Shown piece after piece: positions 1-9,847 of a stretch of DNA of 9,847 bases. The notes beneath the pieces were generated by a model. That model saw only the letters and a list, made by a program, of their open reading frames with translations. It had not been told where the DNA came from and searched no databases. Source of the stretch: DASQFQ01 sp035633075 (GTDB taxonomy: Bacteria; Actinomycetota; Thermoleophilia; Solirubrobacterales; Solirubrobacteraceae); assembly GCA_035633075.1 (NCBI GenBank), contig DASQFQ010000260.1:1-9847 (forward strand), read 5' to 3'. Position numbers and translations under genes: made by a program. Positions within the stretch are counted from its first letter, which is position 1. The number at the start of each line of letters is the position of its first letter.

Positions 1-1857
1 GGCCCCGGAGGCCGCCCGCACGGCCACGACCACGAGCACCTCGCCCGCGCCGCGCGCGAAGGCGCACACCGCGGGCCCCGCCCGCACCGGCGTGTAGGCG
101 CCGGCGAAGGCGCCCGGGCGGCGGGCGCGCAGCGCGAGCGCGCGCTCGATCAGCAGGAGCTTGGGCTGCACCCCCGCGCCGCTGCGCAGGGCGGCCAGCG
201 CCTCCCGCCGCGCCTCCCAGTCCACGGGTCGCCGGTTGTCGGGGTCCACGAGCGAGAGGTCGATCAGCTCGTCGCCGTTGTAGATGTCGGGCAGGCCCGG
301 CACGGTGAGCTTGAGCAGCAGCTGGCCGAGTGCGGCGCGCTCGCCGGACGCGGCGACCTCGCGCGCGAACGGCTCGAAGTCCTCCAGGAACGGCTCGTGC
401 TCGTACAGCGCGCGGCAGAACGCCTTCACCCCCGCCTCATGCGCCACGTCGGGCGCGATCCAGCTCGTCGTGCGCTTGGCCTCGCGCAGGGCCTTCTCCA
501 TGTAGGCCTCGAGGCGCTCGGGCTCGATCGGCCAGGCGCCCACGAGAGTCTGGTAGGCGAAGTACTCCTCGACGCGGTCCGGCGCGCCGCCGGAGCGCAA
601 CGGCGCGTTGAGGGCGAACCAGCGCCGTACGTGCTCGGCCCACGCCCCCGGCATGGCGGCCAGCGCGCCGATTCGGGCACGCACGTCGCCGGAGCGCTTG
701 GTGTCGTGGGTTTGGGTGATGAGCAGGTTGTTCGGGAAGCGCGCTGCGCGCTGCGCGTTCGCGGCGTGGAAATCCTCGACGGAGACGCCGAAGCGGCTCG
801 GGTCGCCGCCGACGTCGTTGAGGGCGAGCAGGCGGGCGTAGCGATAGAAGGCGGTGTCCTCCACTCCCTTGGCCATGACCGGCGGCGTGGTCTGCTGGAA
901 GCGGGTGACGAACGCCTGCGGCGCGTCGAGCAGCCACTCGATCCCCGCCTCGCGCACGATCTCGACGTCCTCGGGCGCGGCGCGGCCCCCACGGATGTAG
1001 GTCCGGTAGACGGGCAGCGAGGCCAGCGCGGCCGCGAGGTCGGGGCGGTCGTGCAGGCGCCGCAGGCGCTCGAGCTCCGGCTGGAAGGTCTGCTGCGCCT
1101 GCTCGAGCTTGGCCTGCGCCGCGTACTCGCCGAAGGCGCGGTTGTCCCCCGCGATCTCGCGCCACAGCGCGGTGAGCGGCCCCTCGCCCTCGGGGTCGAC
1201 GAACAGCGCCGCGACGTCGTTGAGGAACTCGTAGCCGACGGTGCCCTCCACGGGCCAGTCGCGCAGCGACTCCCCGGGATCGAGGATCTTCTCCACCCAC
1301 ACGCGGCGCACGCCGGCGTCGCGCAGGCGCTCGAGGTAGCCGGCCGGGTCCGCCATGCCGTCGGGGTGGTCGATGCGCAGCCCGTCGACAAGGCCGTCGC
1401 GCACCAGGGAGAGCGCCAGCCGATGCGTCTCCTCGAACACCTCCGGGTCCTCCTGTCGCACGCCCGCGAGGTGATCGATGTCGAAAAAGCGCCGGTGGCG
1501 TCCGGTCGCCTCGTCGAGGTCGAAGAACCTCGCCCGCCGCTCCCGATCCGCCCACCAGCGGTTGGCGTCGTCGGTGGCCATGTGGTTCGGGACGATGTCG
1601 AGGATCACCCCGAGCCCCGCCTCGCGGGCGGCCGCCACGAGGTCGCGGAACGCCTCCTCCCCGCCCAGCTCCTCCGAGATCCGCGTCGGGTCGACGACGT
1701 CGTAGCCGTGCGTGGAGCCGGCGCGCGCCTGGAAGGACGGCGGCAGGTACAGGTGCGAGACGCCGAGGTCGGCGAGGTAGGGGACGAGCGCGCGCGCCTC
1801 GGCGAAGCCGAAGTCGCCGCCGAGCTGCAGGCGGTAGGCGGCGCGGAGTGCCGTCAC
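1..1857 (-). CDS. treY: Malto-oligosyltrehalose synthase (GH13_26), 3' end outside window, compact form
   Basis: TreY isomerises the reducing-end alpha-1,4 bond of maltodextrins to alpha,alpha-1,1, giving malto-oligosyltrehalose for TreZ. From GTG 1857 the frame is open to base 1: 619 codons with no stop. The start overlaps the glgX stop as GTGA; no good Shine-Dalgarno sequence precedes it. Signatures are TYR-like YRLQL (8-12), STHGYDVVDPTR (48-59), DIVPNHMA (87-94), RRFFDID (122-128), DGLRIDHPDG with nucleophile D163, WVEKIL with acid/base E189, AKGVEDTAFYRY (329-340), THDTKRSGDVRAR with D385, and PGLPDIYNGDELIDLSLVDPDNRRPVDW (520-547). The region left of this is the start of the C-terminal beta domain, so perhaps 60-100 residues are outside the window. 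Oddly, only about 27 residues lie between NHMA and RRFFD, where the well-studied Sulfolobus and Arthrobacter enzymes carry a long insertion of roughly 100. Identity as TreY is firm because all catalytic blocks are in place. Confidence 0.95.
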   Translation of the reverse strand, partial: MTALRAAYRLQLGGDFGFAEARALVPYLADLGVSHLYLPPSFQARAGSTHGYDVVDPTRISEELGGEEAFRDLVAAAREAGLGVILDIVPNHMATDDANRWWADRERRARFFDLDEATGRHRRFFDIDHLAGVRQEDPEVFEETHRLALSLVRDGLVDGLRIDHPDGMADPAGYLERLRDAGVRRVWVEKILDPGESLRDWPVEGTVGYEFLNDVAALFVDPEGEGPLTALWREIAGDNRAFGEYAAQAKLEQAQQTFQPELERLRRLHDRPDLAAALASLPVYRTYIRGGRAAPEDVEIVREAGIEWLLDAPQAFVTRFQQTTPPVMAKGVEDTAFYRYARLLALNDVGGDPSRFGVSVEDFHAANAQRAARFPNNLLITQTHDTKRSGDVRARIGALAAMPGAWAEHVRRWFALNAPLRSGGAPDRVEEYFAYQTLVGAWPIEPERLEAYMEKALREAKRTTSWIAPDVAHEAGVKAFCRALYEHEPFLEDFEPFAREVAASGERAALGQLLLKLTVPGLPDIYNGDELIDLSLVDPDNRRPVDWEARREALAALRSGAGVQPKLLLIERALALRARRPGAFAGAYTPVRAGPAVCAFARGAGEVLVVVAVRAASGA

Positions 1858-1860
1858 CTG
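1850..1860 (-). other. glgX/treY stop-start overlap
   Basis: The GTG of treY and the TGA of glgX share bases in GTGA, within CAGGTGACGGC, identical to the treZ/glgX junction at 3967-3977. No convincing Shine-Dalgarno sequence lies upstream, so treY translation probably depends on ribosomes finishing glgX. Confidence 0.7.
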
Positions 1861-3974
1861 CGCCGCAGCAGCATCACGGAGCGTGACGTCACTCCCACCT
1901 CCTCGTGCGCCGCCGCCTCCAGCGAACCAGGCTGCGCACGTGGGTCGGCGGTGGTGAGCACGAGCGTCCAGCTCTCGCCGAGTCGGCGGTTGGGGAGCTT
2001 GAAGCTGCAGTCCTCGTGGTGGGCGTTGAAGAGCAGCAGGAAGGACTCGTCGAGGATCCGTTCGCCCCTGGTGTCCGGGGCCGCGATCTCCTCACCGTTG
2101 AGGAACATGCCGACCACGGGAGTCGACTCCTGCCAGTCCTGCGGGGTCATGCGGTGCCCGTCGGTGCGAAACCACCAGACGTCGGGCAGGCCGGTTCCGT
2201 CCTCGTCGACCCCGCGCAGGAACTGGCGGCGGCGGAACACGGGGTGGGCACGGCGCAGGACGATGAGCTTGCGCACGAACTCCAGCAGCTCCTCGTTGCC
2301 CTCGGCGAGCGACCAGTCGTACCAGGAGATCTCGTTGTCCTGGCACCACGCGTTGTTGTTGCCCCCCTGCGTCCGCCCGATCTCGTCGCCGCCGAGCAGC
2401 ATCGGCGTGCCCTGGGAGAGGATCAGCGTGGTGAGGAGGTTGCGTTGCTGTCGGGCCCGCAGCTCGAGCACCGCCGGGTCGTCGGTCTCTCCCTCGACTC
2501 CGCAGTTCCACGAGCGGTTGTCGTCGGTCCCGTCGCGGTTTCCCTCCTGGTTGGCCTCGTTGTGCTTCTCGTTGTAGGAGACGAGGTCGCGCAGCGTGAA
2601 CCCGTCGTGGGCGGTGATGAAGTTGATCGACGCGAACGGGTGGCGGCCGTCGTCCTCATAGAGATCGCTCGAGCCGGTCAGACGCGAGGCGAACTCCCCG
2701 ACGCGGGCCTGGCCGCGCCAGAAGTCGCGCATGACGTCGCGATAGATGCCGTTCCACTCCGACCACCCCACGGGAAAGTTGCCCACCTGGTAGCCGCCGG
2801 GGCCGACGTCCCACGGCTCGGCGATCAGCTTGACCTGGGAGAGCACCGGGTCCTGGTGGATCACGTCGAAGAAGGCCGACAGGCGGTCGACGTCGTAGAG
2901 CTCGCGGGCCAGCGCGGACGCGAGGTCGAAGCGGAACCCGTCCACATGGCATTCGGTCACCCAGTAGCGCAGTGAGTCCATGATCATGCGCAGGACGCTC
3001 GGGTGCACCACGTTCAGCGAGTTGCCCGTGCCCGTGAAGTCCATGTAGTGGCGGAGGTCCTCGGGCATCAGCCGGTAGTAGGAGCGGTTGTCGACGCCCT
3101 TGAAGGACAGCATCGGGCCGAGGTGGTTGCCCTCGGCGGTGTGGTTGTAGACGACGTCGAGGATCACCTCGATGCCCGCGCGGTGCAGGGCCTTGACCAT
3201 CCCCTTGAACTCCCGGATCTCCTGGCCGCGGCTGCCCGTCGCGGCGTAACCGGCTTGCGGTGCGAAGTAGCCGATCGTCGAATAGCCGAAGTAGTTCGAG
3301 AGGCCCCGCTCGTGCAGGAAGGACTCGTCGACGATGTGGTGTACGGGCAGCAGCTCGACCGCGGTCACTCCCAGCGAGCGCAGATACTCGAGCGCCGGCT
3401 CGGAGGCCAGGCCGGCGTAGGTGCCGCGGAGGTCCTCGCGGACCTCGGGATGGCGCTTGGTGAAGCCCTTGACGTGGACCTCGTAGATCACCGTCTCGTG
3501 GAGCGGGGTGGCGGGCCGCGGGTCCCCCTCCCAGTCGAAACGCGGGTCGATGACCACGCACTTCGGGACGGCGTCGACGTCATCCTCGTCGTCGGGCTCG
3601 AGGTCGGCGTCGGGGCGTCCCGACGGGACGTAGGGGTGCACGTTGGCCTCCTCCCAGCGCACCGGACCTTCGATCGACTTCGCGTAAGGATCGATCAACA
3701 GCTTGTGGGCGTTGAAGCGGTGGCCGTTCGCCGGGTCGTAGCGGCCATGGACGCGGTAGCCGTAGCGCTGGCCCGGTCCGATCCCCGGCAGGAAGCAGTG
3801 CCAGGTGTGCGCCGTGCGCTCGGTCACGTCCACCCGTGTCTCGCCGTCGTCCTCATCCGAGAACAGGCACAGCTCCACGCGCTCGGCGTGCTCGGAGAAC
3901 AGCGAGAAGTTCGTCCCCTCCCCCACCCACGTCGCGCCGAGCGGGAAGGGCCGGCCGGGCCAGACCGCCGTCAC
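1854..3974 (-). CDS. glgX: Glycogen debranching enzyme, GlgX/TreX isoamylase type (GH13_11)
   Basis: The 706-residue enzyme hydrolyses alpha-1,6 branches of glycogen or limit dextrins, supplying linear maltodextrins to TreY. It has an N-terminal CBM48-like domain (about 5-100, PLGATWVGEGTNFSLFSEHA), the GH13 barrel (about 160-560) and a C-terminal beta domain. Conserved blocks are IYEVHVKGFT (163-172), DVVYNH (273-278), DGFRFDLA with nucleophile D350, LIAEPWD with acid/base E386, and TAHDGFTL with D457. The NNNAWCQDNEISWYDW region downstream is diagnostic of the GlgX/TreX group. The start is GTG 3974, forming a GTGA overlap with the treZ stop; GGAG lies 10 bases upstream, rather far. The frame is open upstream but without family similarity. 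Sequence alone does not tell whether it prefers short stubs (GlgX-like) or longer branches (TreX-like); its place between treZ and treY suggests the TreX role. No catalytic residue is missing. Confidence 0.96.
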   Translation of the reverse strand: MTAVWPGRPFPLGATWVGEGTNFSLFSEHAERVELCLFSDEDDGETRVDVTERTAHTWHCFLPGIGPGQRYGYRVHGRYDPANGHRFNAHKLLIDPYAKSIEGPVRWEEANVHPYVPSGRPDADLEPDDEDDVDAVPKCVVIDPRFDWEGDPRPATPLHETVIYEVHVKGFTKRHPEVREDLRGTYAGLASEPALEYLRSLGVTAVELLPVHHIVDESFLHERGLSNYFGYSTIGYFAPQAGYAATGSRGQEIREFKGMVKALHRAGIEVILDVVYNHTAEGNHLGPMLSFKGVDNRSYYRLMPEDLRHYMDFTGTGNSLNVVHPSVLRMIMDSLRYWVTECHVDGFRFDLASALARELYDVDRLSAFFDVIHQDPVLSQVKLIAEPWDVGPGGYQVGNFPVGWSEWNGIYRDVMRDFWRGQARVGEFASRLTGSSDLYEDDGRHPFASINFITAHDGFTLRDLVSYNEKHNEANQEGNRDGTDDNRSWNCGVEGETDDPAVLELRARQQRNLLTTLILSQGTPMLLGGDEIGRTQGGNNNAWCQDNEISWYDWSLAEGNEELLEFVRKLIVLRRAHPVFRRRQFLRGVDEDGTGLPDVWWFRTDGHRMTPQDWQESTPVVGMFLNGEEIAAPDTRGERILDESFLLLFNAHHEDCSFKLPNRRLGESWTLVLTTADPRAQPGSLEAAAHEEVGVTSRSVMLLRRR

Positions 3975-3977
3975 CTG
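3967..3977 (-). other. treZ/glgX stop-start overlap
   Basis: The GTG of glgX and the TGA of treZ share bases in GTGA, within CAGGTGACGGC on the minus strand. The same 11 bases recur at the glgX/treY junction (1850-1860). This is a termination-reinitiation type of coupling. Confidence 0.7.
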
Positions 3978-5701
3978 GTGAGGGCTCCGGCCAGCGGGGG
4001 GAGGACGACGTGGCCGGGCTCGACCGTCGCGTGGTGGGTGGCGAGGACCACCTCGACCGGGTGGTCGACCGGGACGTGGGCAGGGCGGCGCGAGAAGTTC
4101 GCCAGCACCGCGTAGGGACCGCGGCCGACCCGCAGCCAGCCCTGGTGCTCGTTGTACTCGACCGGCGCGGCGTCGCCCGGCGGCAGCTCGCGGCGGGCCG
4201 CCAGCAGGCGGCCGTAGAGGTCGCGCAGCCCGGCCGGCTCGCCCTCGCGCGAGAGCTTGGAGGCCAGGAACGTCTCCGGGTCCTGCGGGTCGGGGACCTC
4301 CTCGCCGGCAAAGCGCGCAAAGGCGGCGAACTCGCGGCGGCGGCCCTCGCGCGTCGCCACCGCGATCTCCTCGTCGATGTGGTCGGAGAAGAACCGGAAC
4401 GGGTGGCGCTCGCCGTGCTCCTCGCCCATGAACAGCATGGGCGTGAATGGTGACAACAGGGTGCACAGCGCCGCGAGCGGGCGCGCGCGCACCGGCAGGC
4501 GGTCGCCAAGGGCGCGATTGCCGACCTGGTCGTGGTTCTGGGCAAAGACAACGAAGCGCTCGGGCGGGACGTCGTCGGCGCGGGCGCCGAAGCGGCGGCG
4601 GCGGAAGCTCGAGTACGTGCCGTCGTGGACGTGGGGGCGCCGGAACGCCTTCGCGAGCTGGCCGACGTCGCCGAACTCCGCGTAGTAGCCGTCGCGATCG
4701 CCCGTGAGCAGCACGCGCAGGGCGTGGTGGAAGTCGTCGGCCCAGACGGCGTCGCAGCCCCAGCCGCCGCGCTCGTGCGAGCGCACGACCCTGGGCTCGT
4801 TCAGGCCGCTCTCGGCGATCACCAGCGCACGCGGCTCGATCGCGTGGACGCGGCCGCAGAGCTCCTGCACGAGATGCGTGGGGCTCGAGTCGAGCAGCGC
4901 GTGAACGGCGTCGAGGCGCAGGCCGTCGACGTGGAAGTCGCGGATCCACTGCTCGGCCGACTGCAGGACCCACTCGCGGACGGGGTCCGAGTCGGCGTCG
5001 TCGAAGTTGATCGCCCTGCCCCAGGTGGTCTCGTGGCGCTCGGTGAAGTACGGGCCGAAGGCCTCCATGGCCATGGCGCCGGAGGCCCCGAGGTGGTTGT
5101 AGACGACGTCGAGCAGCACCGCGAGGCCCTCGCGGTGCGCCGCGTCGACGAGCCGCTGCAGCCCGAGCGGCCCGCCGTACGCGCTGTGCGCCGCCGACAG
5201 GTAGACCCCGTCGTAGCCCCAGCCGTGCGCGCCGGGGAACTCGGCGACGGGCATCAGCTCGACGGCGGTCACGCCGAGCTCGCGCAGGCCGCGCAGGTGG
5301 GGGATCGCCGCCTCGAAGGTGCCGTCCGCGGTGAAGGTGCCGACGTGCAGCTCATAGACGACGAGGTCGCGCAACTGGGGCGCCTGGAAGCCCTCGTCGG
5401 TCCACTCGAACGCGGCGACGTCGAGGACGCGCGAGGGACCGCGCAGGCCCGCCGGTTGCCAGCGACTGCAGGGATCGGGAAGCTCGACGCCGTCGAGCAG
5501 GTAGGCGTAGTCCGCGCCGGGACCGACCGGCAGCTCGGCCTCCCAGATGCCGTAGCCGGCCTCGGTCAGCTCGTGCTCGCGCCCGCCCGCCCGCAGGACG
5601 ACGCGTCCGAGGCGGGGCGCCCAGACACGAAACGCCGTGGCGTTGCGCGCGGAGGGCAAGGCCCCGAGGGGCTGCTGCCAGGGATAGGCGGGCTCGGACA
5701 T
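3971..5701 (-). CDS. treZ: Malto-oligosyltrehalose trehalohydrolase (GH13_10)
   Basis: The 576-residue enzyme hydrolyses the alpha-1,4 bond next to the trehalose end of malto-oligosyltrehalose, releasing trehalose; it is the second step of the TreY-TreZ route. The N-terminal beta-sandwich (about 8-95) starts with the family-typical WQQPLGA and FRVWAP. The barrel shows VYELHVGTFT (115-124), DVVYNH (198-203), DGLRLDAVH with nucleophile D264, IAESGLNEP with acid/base E297, and QNHDQVGNRALGDR with D391, followed by FTPMLFMGEE (419-428). The last 85 or so residues are the C-terminal beta domain. Length matches the family. The ATG at 5701 is chosen because family homology starts right after it, although no Shine-Dalgarno sequence precedes it. 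The only alternative nearby is GTG 5797, adding 32 unconserved residues and overlapping glgB by 19 bases. The stop TGA overlaps the glgX start by 4 bases. Confidence 0.97.
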   Translation of the reverse strand: MSEPAYPWQQPLGALPSARNATAFRVWAPRLGRVVLRAGGREHELTEAGYGIWEAELPVGPGADYAYLLDGVELPDPCSRWQPAGLRGPSRVLDVAAFEWTDEGFQAPQLRDLVVYELHVGTFTADGTFEAAIPHLRGLRELGVTAVELMPVAEFPGAHGWGYDGVYLSAAHSAYGGPLGLQRLVDAAHREGLAVLLDVVYNHLGASGAMAMEAFGPYFTERHETTWGRAINFDDADSDPVREWVLQSAEQWIRDFHVDGLRLDAVHALLDSSPTHLVQELCGRVHAIEPRALVIAESGLNEPRVVRSHERGGWGCDAVWADDFHHALRVLLTGDRDGYYAEFGDVGQLAKAFRRPHVHDGTYSSFRRRRFGARADDVPPERFVVFAQNHDQVGNRALGDRLPVRARPLAALCTLLSPFTPMLFMGEEHGERHPFRFFSDHIDEEIAVATREGRRREFAAFARFAGEEVPDPQDPETFLASKLSREGEPAGLRDLYGRLLAARRELPPGDAAPVEYNEHQGWLRVGRGPYAVLANFSRRPAHVPVDHPVEVVLATHHATVEPGHVVLPPLAGALTR

Positions 5702-5778
5702 CGGGGGCGGGCATGATGGCGCACCTTCGGCGCGCCCGTGTTCATCGGACCATGCGGGCCGCTCGGGTGCTCGTCGAC
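5702..5778 (-). other. glgB-treZ spacer, the only intergenic gap
   Basis: These 77 bases separate the glgB stop from the treZ ATG, whereas all other junctions overlap. The spacer contains a GC-rich hairpin (5718-5736) and no recognisable -35/-10 pair on the minus strand. The stretch directly before the treZ ATG (5702-5712) is C-rich and has no Shine-Dalgarno sequence. Two tiny reading frames begin with ATG at 5753 (three codons) and at 5745, and I give them no weight. An in-frame GTG at 5797 inside the glgB end could extend treZ through the whole spacer. Confidence 0.6.
5718..5736 (-). promoter_or_regulatory. Hairpin 16 bases upstream of the treZ start
   Basis: In transcript direction the arms GGCGCGCC and GGTGCGCC flank a three-base GAA loop, giving eight consecutive pairs, one of them G-U. 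No U-run follows, so it is not a classical intrinsic terminator. It ends 16 bases before the treZ ATG, at the upstream edge of the expected ribosome footprint. Possible roles are control of treZ translation, transcript processing or stability, or attenuation. The structure is seen in the sequence; any role is inferred, and short GC-rich palindromes arise by chance in such genomes. Confidence 0.5.
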
Positions 5779-9276
<3,498 letters not shown>

Positions 9277-9284
<8 letters not shown>

Positions 9285-9847
9285 CCTCGCCCTCCACGAT
9301 GCCGAACCAGTAGAAGCCGCGCGGCGCGAGCGTGAGCAGGTAGGGCAGCTCCCCGATGCGCGGGAAGCGCGAGCGCCCGAACAGCTCGATCGGGTGACGC
9401 CCCTCGTGCTCCGAGAGGTCGAGCTCAACGGCCTGGGCCGAGCGCGCGAGGTTGTGCACGCACAGCACCAGGTCGTCCTCGTAGCGGCGGACGTGGGCGA
9501 AGATCCTGCCGTTCGACGGGGTCAGCGGCTCGTAGGTGCCGACCCCGAACACGGGATGCTCCTTGCGCAAGGCGATGAAGCGCCGCAGCCAGCGCAGCAG
9601 CGAGGTCGAATGGCGCAGCTGGGCCTCGACGTTGACCGCCTGGAAGCCGTACACGGGATCCATCAGCGGCGGCGCGTAGAGCTGCGCGAAGTCCGCGCGC
9701 GAGAAGCCGCCGTTGCGGTCGCCCGTCCATTGCATCGGCGTGCGCACGCCGTCGCGGTCGCCGAGGAAGACGTTGTCGCCCATGGCGATCTCGTCGCCGT
9801 AGTAGAGGACCGGCGAGCCGGGCAGCGAGAACAGGATCGCGTGCATC
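9277..9847 (-). CDS. treS: Trehalose synthase (maltose alpha-D-glucosyltransferase), C-terminal part, 5' end outside window
   Basis: This is the last 190 or so residues of TreS, a GH13 enzyme that interconverts trehalose and maltose in the cytoplasm. The frame is open to the right edge; the first ATG visible (9846) is internal, not the start. Visible signatures are the end of the catalytic barrel (LPGSPVLYYGDEIAMGD, fragment residues 8-24), the DRDGVRTPMQW block (about 31-41) typical of TreS and related GH13 enzymes, and then the C-terminal beta domain ending in a PRGFYWFGI motif. The catalytic Asp/Glu/Asp residues lie upstream and cannot be judged. Full-length family members are about 570-600 residues, so roughly two thirds is missing. 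The protein stops at TGA 9279-9277 without a fused maltokinase domain; maltokinase is the next gene and overlaps it by 8 bases. TreS feeds maltose to that kinase. Related GH13 alpha-glucosidases are excluded by the maltokinase partner and the MQW region. Confidence 0.95.
9291..9295 (-). promoter_or_regulatory. Shine-Dalgarno sequence of mak
   Basis: GGAGG on the minus strand lies 6 bases before the ATG at 9284, inside the last codons of treS. It is the best ribosome binding site in the window and fixes the maltokinase start against the longer open frame upstream. Confidence 0.8.

Noticed and set aside
397..2577. Long open frame on the plus strand (about 726 codons) opposite treY and glgX
   Set aside because: It is a GC-rich shadow: the product is Arg/Ala/Val-rich without any domain, and it lies opposite two genes with complete catalytic motifs.
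3557..3614. Acid-rich stretch in GlgX (about residues 121-140, many Asp/Glu) as a possible insertion
   Set aside because: The corresponding linker before PKCVVIDP is commonly acidic and variable in GlgX proteins, so this is not unusual.
3975..4973. Upstream extension of glgX in the same frame over the treZ 3' half
   Set aside because: The extension is Arg/Pro/Ala noise; the CBM48-like domain begins just after GTG 3974, which overlaps the treZ stop.
5718..5736. Hairpin as a rho-independent terminator after glgB
   Set aside because: No U-run follows the stem and it sits directly before treZ, so a regulatory or processing element is more likely than a full terminator.
5742..5753. Three-codon frame ATG-GTC-CGA-TGA in the spacer as a leader peptide
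   Set aside because: Too short, no Shine-Dalgarno sequence and no run of regulatory codons; expected by chance.
9285..9428. 48-codon upstream extension of mak
   Set aside because: It lies inside treS, is Ser/Arg-rich and lacks similarity; the ATG at 9284 has GGAGG at good spacing.

Overview
The window is almost entirely coding (one real gap of 77 bases). All six genes lie on the minus strand and read from right to left: treS (3' part only) > mak/pep2 > glgB > treZ > glgX > treY (3' end beyond the left edge). Base composition is very GC-rich (about 70% by eye), codons end mostly in G or C, and three genes use GTG starts. Together with the gene content, this points to a high-GC actinobacterium. 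The short form of TreY and the mixed gene order would fit a deep-branching lineage such as Thermoleophilia/Solirubrobacterales, but that placement is a guess.

Layout. 9277-9847 is the C-terminal third of trehalose synthase (trehalose/maltose isomerase). 7911-9284 is maltokinase, 5779-7914 is glycogen branching enzyme, 3971-5701 is malto-oligosyltrehalose trehalohydrolase, 1854-3974 is a GlgX/TreX-type debranching enzyme, and 1-1857 is malto-oligosyltrehalose synthase. Four of the five junctions overlap: 8 bases at treS/mak, and the 4-base GTGA type at mak/glgB, treZ/glgX and glgX/treY. This indicates one polycistronic, translationally coupled unit. The exception is glgB/treZ, where the 77-base gap carries a strong hairpin just upstream of a treZ start that lacks a Shine-Dalgarno sequence. 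No internal promoter, terminator, RNA gene, repeat array or mobile element was seen.

How the genes work together. TreS converts trehalose to maltose and Mak phosphorylates it to maltose-1-phosphate, the substrate of GlgE. GlgE is not in the window but may lie upstream, past the right edge. GlgB branches the resulting alpha-1,4-glucan. GlgX removes branches to give linear maltodextrins. TreY turns the reducing end into a trehalosyl unit, and TreZ releases trehalose. With GlgE the cluster would form a closed trehalose-glucan-trehalose loop, letting the cell move carbon between a compatible solute and a storage polymer. Every family here is well known. I see no undescribed system, only some unusual details of arrangement, one gene junction and the TreY architecture.
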